DNA from: an uncultured Muribaculaceae bacterium
Lineage (GTDB): Bacteria > Bacteroidota > Bacteroidia > Bacteroidales > Muribaculaceae
DNA: 64,000 bases
Direction: 5' to 3'
Assembly: GCA_910587075.1 (NCBI GenBank)
Contig: CAJUKE010000003.1
Location: 49,454-113,453, forward strand
How positions within the stretch are numbered: the first letter of the stretch is position 1; every line of letters begins with the position of its first letter. Positions 24,082 to 31,720 of the stretch are shown here, piece after piece. The position numbers and the translations under genes were made by a program. The notes below the pieces were generated by a model. It was given only the letters and a program-made list of their open reading frames with translations, was not told the origin of the DNA and did not search any database.

Positions 24082-26457
24082 ATGGGTATGTTTCGCGTTA
24101 TTGTACTGGTGCTTGCCTCGGCGATGGCTCTTGCCGCTTTCCCCGCGGGAGTGGTCACACGCCATTTCGGCCCTGAGGAGGGGCTGGCCCACGACCATGT
24201 GCGCGACATCACCCAGGATTCGCAAGGGTTTATGTGGTTCGCCACCTGGACCGGGGTCGACCGCTACGACGGCTACGAATTTCGCAATTACCGATCCTAC
24301 CCCGGCGATTCGGTGAAGCTCGACAACAACCGCGTGGAGCGTGTCGAGGAGGACGCCGAAGGGCGTATGTGGATTATGACTTACACCAACCGCGTGTACT
24401 CCATCGACAGGGTCACGGGGCACTTCTCCCTCGCCACGAGCGCCGACTCGGCCCGCTTCGTCCGTCTGAGCCATCCGAAATGGAAAGTGCGCGGCGAACT
24501 GGCCGACGTCGAGGTAGAAACACCGCTCAGTTTCACCGACCGCGACGGAAATCTCTGGCTCGCGAGCCTGACCCATGGCATCGACTATGTGTCGGCGGCT
24601 CCAGAGGCTTTCACTTTTTTGGACAGCCGTCCCCTTGAGCCGGTTGGTGCCGACATCCATACCCTCTATTCGGCGCCAGACGGACGCTTGTGGGCCACCT
24701 CCCGCGACAGGAGGGTGATGGTTTATGATGCGGCGGGTAAATATATCGGCAATCTCGCCGCCGATGGCCGCGTGGTCAGCGACCCTTCGGCTGATTCGGG
24801 GTTGAAAGTCTACTCGGTTTTCACCGACCGGCGCGGGCGCGTATGGCTCGGCACCAAGCAGAAAGAGCTCGCAGTGCTCACCCCCACGGGGCCGGGGAGA
24901 TACTCCGTGAAGCGCTACCGCGAGGGGGAGCGGGGGCTCCGATGCGGCGACATATACGCTTTCGCCGAGGATGCCGCGGGCAACCTCTGGATAGGTACCT
25001 TCGGCGGCGGCGTGGCCAAGGTCGGGGAGGGGGCCGACGGTGAACCGCGGTTCGTATTCCCCGCCCGATACCCCGCGGAGAGCGCCGGAAGGGTTCGCGA
25101 GCTCGTGATGCTCGACAACGGGCTTATGGTTGGCGCCACCACCCGCGGTGTCGTGGCGTTTGACACTTCGGACGACCCCGACAGCATCCGTTTCAGCTTC
25201 CATACGACTGATCCGTCGCGCGGCGGCGCGCTGAGCAACAACGATGTGCTCGACATACTCCCCGCCGCCGATGGCTCGCTTTATTTCTCGGCTTATTCCG
25301 GCGGTATCGACCGCCTCGCCTCGCCCGACGAGCTGATGGCCGACACCCCGGAGTTCTCCAACCGCAACATCCGCGACGGCCTCGCCGTCGACCCTGTGCT
25401 CTCGGTCACCCAGGACTCCGTTGGGGGTTTCTGGGTGGTGTCGCACAGCGCCATTGCCCGATATGACGGCGATTGGAACCATATAGCGACCTATAACGCG
25501 GGCAATGTCGGCAGGCCGTTGCGCCTTACCGAGGCCCGGCCGCAGTCGCTCCCCGGAGGCAGGTTCGCGTTCGGTGTGCGCGGCGGGGTGCTTTTCATCG
25601 ATCCGGCGGCGATTGCCAGTCGCGGCGTGCCCCGTTTCGCAATAACCGAGATCGAGGCGGGAGGTGAGCGTCTCGCCGGGCTCCCCGCCGACGGCGTGAT
25701 ACGGCTCCCCCGGGGCGACCGTGACCTTACCGTGCGTTTCGCGGCTCTGGATTTCGCCGGGGCGTCGAATATCATGTACGCCTACCGGCTTGACGACGGC
25801 GACTGGATTCCGCTCGGCCACGAGCGCGTGGTGCGCCTGTCGAGTCTCCCCTCGGGCACTTCGCGCCTGTGGCTTCGGTGGACCGACGCTTATGGCGTGT
25901 GGGCCGACGAGCCGTTCGAGTTCGGCATCGAGGTGCCCCGCTCGTGGCGCGAGATCGCCGGTGACTGCGCCATCGCGTTGTGCGCCGCGGCGGCGTTGGC
26001 GGCGATACTGTTCGCCCTTATCCGCGAATACGGGCGCCGCAAGTTGCGGCGTGCCCTGGAGCGTTACATAGCCGCCACTCTTGGGGGCGGCCCTGCCGAA
26101 GCGGGCGGTTCGCCGACCGCCGACGTGATGGCGGGGGTGTGCCGCATCGTTGGCGAGCGCTACCCCGACAGCGCCCTCCGCGCCGAGGATGTGGCCCGCG
26201 GCGTTGGCGTGGGGCGCGGCGAGCTGAGGCGCGTGGTGAAAGCCGCCGCGGGCGTGTCGATCGAGGATTTCATCAGGGCCGTGCGCGTGCGCGCCGCCTC
26301 GCGGCTCCTCGCCGAGGGGAAGCTCAACGTGGCCGAGACCGCCTATAAGTGCGGTTTCAAGACTCCGCAGTATATGGCCATGCTTTTCAAGGAGCATACG
26401 GGGCTTACCCCGTCAGAATACGCCTCGCGTCGTGGGAAAAAAGTTGTAAGTAATTAA
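24082..26457 (+). CDS. Membrane-tethered one-component regulator: propeller, Y_Y_Y, TM, AraC HTH
   Basis: A 791-residue regulator. After a signal sequence (residues 1-20) come many two-component-regulator propeller repeats (FGPEEGLAHDHVRDITQDS, then units like DRDGNLWLASLTHG) to about residue 540 and a Y_Y_Y domain (about 555-620). One membrane helix is at about 625-648, then a linker of some 40 residues and a C-terminal AraC-type HTH (about 690-787; GFKTPQYMAMLFKEHTGLTP is the signature). Hybrid two-component systems of this group are about 1300-1400 residues and carry kinase, receiver and HTH; here both kinase and receiver are absent. Glycan sensing in the periplasm would therefore be passed directly to DNA. 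The likely target is the pectinolytic gene 117 bp downstream, which has a tandem repeat in its promoter. Confidence 0.88.
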   Translation: MGMFRVIVLVLASAMALAAFPAGVVTRHFGPEEGLAHDHVRDITQDSQGFMWFATWTGVDRYDGYEFRNYRSYPGDSVKLDNNRVERVEEDAEGRMWIMTYTNRVYSIDRVTGHFSLATSADSARFVRLSHPKWKVRGELADVEVETPLSFTDRDGNLWLASLTHGIDYVSAAPEAFTFLDSRPLEPVGADIHTLYSAPDGRLWATSRDRRVMVYDAAGKYIGNLAADGRVVSDPSADSGLKVYSVFTDRRGRVWLGTKQKELAVLTPTGPGRYSVKRYREGERGLRCGDIYAFAEDAAGNLWIGTFGGGVAKVGEGADGEPRFVFPARYPAESAGRVRELVMLDNGLMVGATTRGVVAFDTSDDPDSIRFSFHTTDPSRGGALSNNDVLDILPAADGSLYFSAYSGGIDRLASPDELMADTPEFSNRNIRDGLAVDPVLSVTQDSVGGFWVVSHSAIARYDGDWNHIATYNAGNVGRPLRLTEARPQSLPGGRFAFGVRGGVLFIDPAAIASRGVPRFAITEIEAGGERLAGLPADGVIRLPRGDRDLTVRFAALDFAGASNIMYAYRLDDGDWIPLGHERVVRLSSLPSGTSRLWLRWTDAYGVWADEPFEFGIEVPRSWREIAGDCAIALCAAAALAAILFALIREYGRRKLRRALERYIAATLGGGPAEAGGSPTADVMAGVCRIVGERYPDSALRAEDVARGVGVGRGELRRVVKAAAGVSIEDFIRAVRVRAASRLLAEGKLNVAETAYKCGFKTPQYMAMLFKEHTGLTPSEYASRRGKKVVSN

Positions 26458-26471
26458 GATTTACAAAAACT

Positions 26472-26511
26472 GGCGGCAGTTTTCGCTCCTTCGGGCGGCA
26501 ATTTTTGCTCC
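26472..26511 (+). promoter_or_regulatory. Tandem 22-bp direct repeat, probable AraC-type operator
   Basis: GGCGGCAGTTTTCGCTCC (26472-26489) and GGCGGCAATTTTTGCTCC (26494-26511) match at 16 of 18 positions and start 22 bp apart, i.e. on the same face of the helix, as for AraC-type binding sites. The second copy ends 21 bp before the -7 box at 26533, where a -33 element would lie. Confidence 0.65.
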
Positions 26512-26532
26512 CTCCGAGGGGCGATGAGTCTA

Positions 26533-26540
26533 TAATTTCG
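26533..26540 (+). promoter_or_regulatory. -7 box TAATTTCG for the pectinolytic gene
   Basis: TAATTTCG, followed by CGG, is one base from TAnnTTTG. No TTGC or TTTG lies 19 nt upstream (CCCT is there instead), so the promoter is probably weak without an activator bound to the repeats at 26472-26511. Confidence 0.5.
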
Positions 26541-26573
26541 CGGTAAAACCAATCAACACAAATGGATTTTACC

Positions 26574-29500
26574 ATGAAAAAAATTAAAAGGTTCTTATTG
26601 TCGGCTTTGGTGGCCGCGCTCCCCGCGGGGATAGCGGCAGCCACGCTCTACACCTGTGGCGACAGCACCATGGCCGACTACGCGACCGACGGCTCAACTC
26701 CAACCCGCGGCTGGGGCCAGTATTTCGGCGCGTTTTTCAACGATGACATCACCGTTGTTAACCGCGGCAAGGGTGGTATGGATGTGCGCGGGTTCTACGA
26801 TGGCGCCGCTTATTGGCCCACCATTAAGAAAGCGCTCCAGCCCGGCGACTATGTGCTGCTCCAGTTCGCCCACAACGATGAGAAGAACGGCGGCATGGAC
26901 GGCCAGCAGCTCTACGACTATTATATCGCGAAGGGCGACCAGACCGCCGCTGCCGCTGTTGACAAGCGCGGTTCCATACCCCACGATACATATGTGAAGA
27001 CCCTCCGCAAACTGGTTGTGGAGATCCGCGAAAAAGGGGCTACCCCGCTCTTCGCTTCCTCGGTTTGCCGTATGAATTTCTCCAACGGCGACATTCGCCG
27101 CGCCGGGCGCCACGACCTTGGCGACAGCTTCAGCCTGCTTACCGCTAACGGCCCCACGACGGGCAACAAGGTGGCTGCCGACGACCATTCGATGGACTTC
27201 CGCTGGCAGATGGAGCAGCTCGCCGCCGAGCTTGACGTTCCCTTCTTCGACCTTACCGAGTCGACCCGCCAGCTCTTCGTGAAGTACGGCGATGCCAAGT
27301 GCCACGAGCTCCTCTCGGACGGCAACGGCTCGACACACCTCAGTGTGGCTGGCGCGGCCCTGATTGCCCGCCAGTGCGCCGAGATGATGAGCAAGCAGGG
27401 CGTGCTCGCCGACAAAATCAATATCAGCGACGCCGGACTCAGCGTCACTCCCGCCGACGGCAACCTCGGTGAGGCTTACACCGGCAATGTGCTGACCAAG
27501 GAGTTCACCATCACCGGCTTCGGCCTCGCGCCCGAGAGCGGCAACGTCACCGTCAGCTCCGACGGCGCGTTCGAACTCTCGACCGACAAGGAGCGCTGGA
27601 CCAACTCCATCGCGCTCTCCTACGACGGCGGTACCCTCATAGGCACCTTCTTCGTGAAAGCCTCGCTGAAGAATCCCGGCGCCCTGCAGGGCACCCTTAC
27701 CGCCTCGGCATCGAACTCCACCGTTTCGGTTCCCGTTTCGGCTACCGGGGTGGCGATTCCCGGCACCGGCGCTGTGAGCGTGGTCTGGCCCCTGCTCTCC
27801 GATATGAACTACGCTCTCGACGGTGAGGCCGAGGTGGTGGCTATGAACCTCGTCGGCATGGAGGCTGTCGGCTTCGACGGCGGCATCAACCTGCTCCCCG
27901 CCGGTGGCAACTGGCCAGCCGGCGACATCGACGAGTCGCCGACACGCTACATCGAATTCGGCATCAAGGCCCCCCAGGGGAAGACCATCCAGGTAAACAA
28001 GATGGCCCTCAAGCTCGGCGGAATCTCCACCGACGCGATGCAGTGCCATGTGAGCTACTCCAAGGAAGCCGGATTCGGTTCGCCGAGAACATTCTACAGC
28101 CCCTCGGCTATGGCGAAGGACGTAATGAACGACGTTTCGACCGCCGACCTTGTGAATGTCGGCGAGGGTGAGACCCTTCTGCTCCGCGTTTATCCCTGGA
28201 CCACCGGCGCCGTTTCCAACGCCCCTCTGCGTATTGCCGGAGTCGAAATCAACGGCTATGAAAGCAACGCCTCGACCACCGTGTCGCTCGCGTGGCCCCT
28301 CGACAAGGGTGCCTCTAACCCCTCGTCGGCCGATACCACCAGCGACTCATTCTCCTTCACGAGCCATTCCGTAGGTTCGGAAATCACCGCTACCGGCACT
28401 TCGAAACCCGCCGACCGCACCGGCACTATGTACCAGCCCGCGGTCAACAACCAGAACGGCTACACCGAGGCCGGTTCCATCGCTTTCTCCCTCCGTCCGA
28501 AATACGGCATCACTTTCCAGCCTAAAAAGGTCTCCTTCTGTGCTACCCGCAACGGCACCGACGGCGGCAAGCTCAACTGCGTGCTCGACGTTGACGGCGC
28601 CACTACCGAACTCGGCAAGGACCTCGAACCGGTGCGCAACAACAACGAGGCGCTCGGCAAGCAGAAATACTTCGAGTTCGACGTCAACGGCGTGGTTGTG
28701 TATAACAACACTATGACCCTCCGCATCGGCATCTCCGCCCTGGGCAACACCAAGACCATCACCATCCACGACGTTGTTGTCGAAGGTGAGGTTTCCGGCC
28801 AGGAGATTCCCGTGCCCTCCTATACCATCACCGCCGTGCCCTCGATTGCCGAGGCCGGCACCGTGACCATCACCCCCAACACCCCCACTATCGAAGAGAA
28901 TGTGGAGGTTACCGTAGCCGCCACCGAGAATTTCGGTTACCGCTTCACCGGTTGGAGCGTGGGTGGCGAAACCGTTTCCACCGCCAACCCCTACAAGTTC
29001 TCAGCCGCCTCCGACCTGGCGCTCGTTGCTGACTACGACCGTCTGACCGTTTATCCCCTCGAACTCGCCATCGAAGGTGGCGCCAACGACTATATGGTGA
29101 ACGTGGCCCCCGGGGGCCACGTCATCGACGGCGTGCGCTACTATGAGGCTGGTACCGAGGTGGTGCTCTCCGCCTCCAACAACCGCGTGGTTACTTTCAC
29201 CAACTGGGAGGATAACACCACCGCCCCCGAGCGCGGACTGCGTATGGACGCCCCCAAAACTGTTACCGCCACCTTCTCGACCGACGACTTTATCGTCGGC
29301 TGGGACTTCCGCAACGACGAACCCGGTTCGGAACGCGCCGCCGACTTCCGTGCCGAGTCGGACAACGCGGGCCTGATGTCGCTCCACAACGAAAACGGCG
29401 AGACTTCGAGCTGGCTCCCCCGCGGCGTGAACCGCGGCGACGAGAATGGCCGCTACGCCGCCCGCATCTGGAAGGTGCGCACTTCGAAACTCTTCTTCGA

Positions 29501-31463
29501 GGCTTCGTTCTCAACCAAAGGCTACACCGACATCACCGTAGGCTCTGCCCTCAGCTGCTCCTACAACACCTACAGCCGCTTCTTAGTGCAGTACTCGCTC
29601 GACGGCAAGGAGTATAAGACCCTCGGCGAGATGACCCCCGGCAACCGCGTATGGACCGACGCCGACTTCAAGCTCCCCGCCGACGCCAATGACTTCGGCC
29701 GCGTGTATGTGCGCTGGTATCCCGACTTCGATTCCGAGCTGATCGGCAACGCGACCGACTACGACGGCCTGGCCATTACCGATGTGTTCGTGCTCGCCTC
29801 ACCCCTGGCCGCCGACGATAACGTGGCTCCGAAACTCACCACTTCCATCCCCGCCGACAACGCCACCGGCGCTTCGGTCAACGGTTCGGTAGTGCTCACC
29901 TACGACGAGAAAATCATCCTCGGCAGCGGCGCCGCGACCCTCGACGGCAAGTCGATCACCCCGACCATCTCCGGCAAGAGCGCAGTGTTCCGCTATACCG
30001 GCCTTGACTACAACACCACCTACACCTTCAGTATGCCCGCCGGAGCGATCACCGACCGCGGCGGCAACGCAGCCCCCGCCGTCACCCTCACGTTCACAAC
30101 TATGGAACGCGTTCAGCCTGAGGTGCGTCTCTTCGACGCTGTTGTGGCTATCGACGGCACCGGCGACTACGCTTCCGTGCAGGCCGCCATTGACGCCGCC
30201 CCCGCCGGCCGCGTGAAGCCCTGGCTGATTTTCGTGAAGAACGGCAACTACAAGGAGCACGTTGACATCCCCGCGACCAAGCCCTTCATCCACATCATCG
30301 GCCAGGACCGCGAAAAAACCGTGGTGCTTGACGACCGTCTCAGCGGAGGCGACAACGCCGTGCACGTCAGCATAGGTGCTACCGTGGTTGTAAACGCCAA
30401 CGACTGCTTCTTCGAGAACATCACCCTTGAGAACTCCTACGGCCACGAGCAGCAGAACGGCCCCCAGGCCCTCGCTCTCAACACTTCCGGCGACCGCACT
30501 ATTTTCAACAACGTCGCCATGCTCTCCTACCAGGACACCTGGATCACCCCCGGCAAGTCGGCCTACCGCGCATATGTCAAGAACTCGCTGATCGAGGGCG
30601 CCGTCGACTTCATCTACAACAGCGGCGACATCTATGTGGAGAACACCACTCTGCTCATCACCCGCGACTCGGGCGGCTTCATCGTGGCTCCCTCGCACGA
30701 CAAGGATGTGGCCTGGGGCTATGTGTTCCGCGACTGCGTGATCACCGCGCCCGGCGACCCCTCGAAGACCACCGTTTGGCTCGGCCGCCCCTGGCACAAC
30801 TATCCCAAGACCGTGTTCCTCAACACCCGCGCCGAGGTGAACATCCCCGCTACCGGCTGGTATGACCATATGGGCGGACTCCCCGTGATCTGGGCCGAGT
30901 GGAACACCACCGACGCCAACGGTAACCTCGTTGACCTCTCGCAGCGCCGCGACACCTACTACCGCGAGGAGAACGGCCAAAAAATCTACGGCACCGCCAA
31001 AAACCGCCTTACCGACGAGGAAGCCGCGGAATACACCGTGGCCAACGTGCTCTCAGGCAGCGACTCCTGGCAGCCCGCCATCAAAACCGAGGCTTGCGCA
31101 ACCCCGCGCCCCGTGGTGAGCGGTTCGATGATTGAGTGGGAAGCTGTTCCCTACGCTATCTGCTACGTTGTGACCGACGGCGACACCGTTGTCGACATCA
31201 CCACCGACACTATGGCTGAGCTTCCCGCCGGCCGCGCCAACGGCAACTATGCCGTGCAGGCTGTCAACGAGTTCGGCGGACTCTCGGCCAAAGGCCTCCC
31301 CGGCACCACCGGCATCGGAGCTGTAAACGCCGAGGATTGCGAGATTGTGGCAGTTTACGACCTCCAGGGTCGTCCGCTGGCCCGTCCGACCCGCGGAGTC
31401 AACATCGTGTGCAAGCGCTCGCGCTCCGGCGAAACCTTCGTCGAGAAGCTGATTCTCAAATAA
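26574..31463 (+). CDS. Multidomain rhamnogalacturonan acetylesterase / pectin methylesterase
   Basis: A 1629-residue secreted enzyme combining two pectin esterases. Residues about 25-280 are an SGNH hydrolase like rhamnogalacturonan acetylesterases (CE12): CGDSTMADY with Ser31, the Gly block GKGGMD, QFAHNDEKN and the C-terminal His in GSTHLSVAGA. The middle has Ig-like and jelly-roll regions and InlB-like repeat domains (about 748-900). A Big_5 Ig domain (about 1086-1178) precedes a CE8 pectin methylesterase (about 1187-1480) with SYQDTW near 1318, EGAVDFIYNSG near 1341 and WLGRPW near 1402. The C-terminal VYDLQGRPLARPTRGVNIV resembles a type IX sorting tail. The enzyme would remove acetyl and methyl groups so that lyases and GH28 can act. 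I start at ATG 26574, which directly opens the signal peptide; ATG 26562 is the alternative. Confidence 0.88.
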   Translation: MKKIKRFLLSALVAALPAGIAAATLYTCGDSTMADYATDGSTPTRGWGQYFGAFFNDDITVVNRGKGGMDVRGFYDGAAYWPTIKKALQPGDYVLLQFAHNDEKNGGMDGQQLYDYYIAKGDQTAAAAVDKRGSIPHDTYVKTLRKLVVEIREKGATPLFASSVCRMNFSNGDIRRAGRHDLGDSFSLLTANGPTTGNKVAADDHSMDFRWQMEQLAAELDVPFFDLTESTRQLFVKYGDAKCHELLSDGNGSTHLSVAGAALIARQCAEMMSKQGVLADKINISDAGLSVTPADGNLGEAYTGNVLTKEFTITGFGLAPESGNVTVSSDGAFELSTDKERWTNSIALSYDGGTLIGTFFVKASLKNPGALQGTLTASASNSTVSVPVSATGVAIPGTGAVSVVWPLLSDMNYALDGEAEVVAMNLVGMEAVGFDGGINLLPAGGNWPAGDIDESPTRYIEFGIKAPQGKTIQVNKMALKLGGISTDAMQCHVSYSKEAGFGSPRTFYSPSAMAKDVMNDVSTADLVNVGEGETLLLRVYPWTTGAVSNAPLRIAGVEINGYESNASTTVSLAWPLDKGASNPSSADTTSDSFSFTSHSVGSEITATGTSKPADRTGTMYQPAVNNQNGYTEAGSIAFSLRPKYGITFQPKKVSFCATRNGTDGGKLNCVLDVDGATTELGKDLEPVRNNNEALGKQKYFEFDVNGVVVYNNTMTLRIGISALGNTKTITIHDVVVEGEVSGQEIPVPSYTITAVPSIAEAGTVTITPNTPTIEENVEVTVAATENFGYRFTGWSVGGETVSTANPYKFSAASDLALVADYDRLTVYPLELAIEGGANDYMVNVAPGGHVIDGVRYYEAGTEVVLSASNNRVVTFTNWEDNTTAPERGLRMDAPKTVTATFSTDDFIVGWDFRNDEPGSERAADFRAESDNAGLMSLHNENGETSSWLPRGVNRGDENGRYAARIWKVRTSKLFFEASFSTKGYTDITVGSALSCSYNTYSRFLVQYSLDGKEYKTLGEMTPGNRVWTDADFKLPADANDFGRVYVRWYPDFDSELIGNATDYDGLAITDVFVLASPLAADDNVAPKLTTSIPADNATGASVNGSVVLTYDEKIILGSGAATLDGKSITPTISGKSAVFRYTGLDYNTTYTFSMPAGAITDRGGNAAPAVTLTFTTMERVQPEVRLFDAVVAIDGTGDYASVQAAIDAAPAGRVKPWLIFVKNGNYKEHVDIPATKPFIHIIGQDREKTVVLDDRLSGGDNAVHVSIGATVVVNANDCFFENITLENSYGHEQQNGPQALALNTSGDRTIFNNVAMLSYQDTWITPGKSAYRAYVKNSLIEGAVDFIYNSGDIYVENTTLLITRDSGGFIVAPSHDKDVAWGYVFRDCVITAPGDPSKTTVWLGRPWHNYPKTVFLNTRAEVNIPATGWYDHMGGLPVIWAEWNTTDANGNLVDLSQRRDTYYREENGQKIYGTAKNRLTDEEAAEYTVANVLSGSDSWQPAIKTEACATPRPVVSGSMIEWEAVPYAICYVVTDGDTVVDITTDTMAELPAGRANGNYAVQAVNEFGGLSAKGLPGTTGIGAVNAEDCEIVAVYDLQGRPLARPTRGVNIVCKRSRSGETFVEKLILK

Positions 31464-31496
31464 CCGCATAGTCAGGTTTAGATATTATAGGTCCGC

Positions 31497-31532
31497 AAGG
31501 CGCCGCGTCGGTTAATCCCGGCCCGGCGCCTT
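31497..31532 (+). terminator. Hairpin terminator after the pectinolytic gene
   Basis: AAGGCGCCG (31497-31505) pairs with CGGCGCCTT (31524-31532), followed by CTTCTTTA, 34 bp after the stop codon. Confidence 0.7.
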
Positions 31533-31615
31533 CTTCTTTAGCCGATTTTAAATGTTAAAAGTCGTATATCTGGAGCTGAAACTGTATATTTATAAGTTTT
31601 GCATCATTATTTGAA

Positions 31616-31653
31616 GATTTTTATTTACGTTTGGCGATTTTTGTTTACCTTTG
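31616..31653 (+). promoter_or_regulatory. Duplicated promoter-like repeat upstream of the adhesin gene
   Basis: GATTTTTATTTACGTTTG (31616-31633) and GATTTTTGTTTACCTTTG (31636-31653) match at 16 of 18 positions, 20 bp apart. Each ends in a perfect -7 consensus (TACGTTTG and TACCTTTG). The second predicts a transcript start near 31660 and a leader of about 60 nt. Neither has a clear -33 box. Confidence 0.6.
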
Positions 31654-31720
31654 CACCGAGTTACCAATTGTCGGAGTTTCAATTGTACCACAATCACTAA
31701 TCAATTATATTTCTTCATCA

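Noticed and set aside
23974..26397. 807-codon open frame antisense to the membrane regulator
   Set aside because: It mirrors a gene with clear domains, and long antisense frames are common in GC-rich DNA. The translation is rich in His, Arg and Gly with no domain or hydrophobic pattern.
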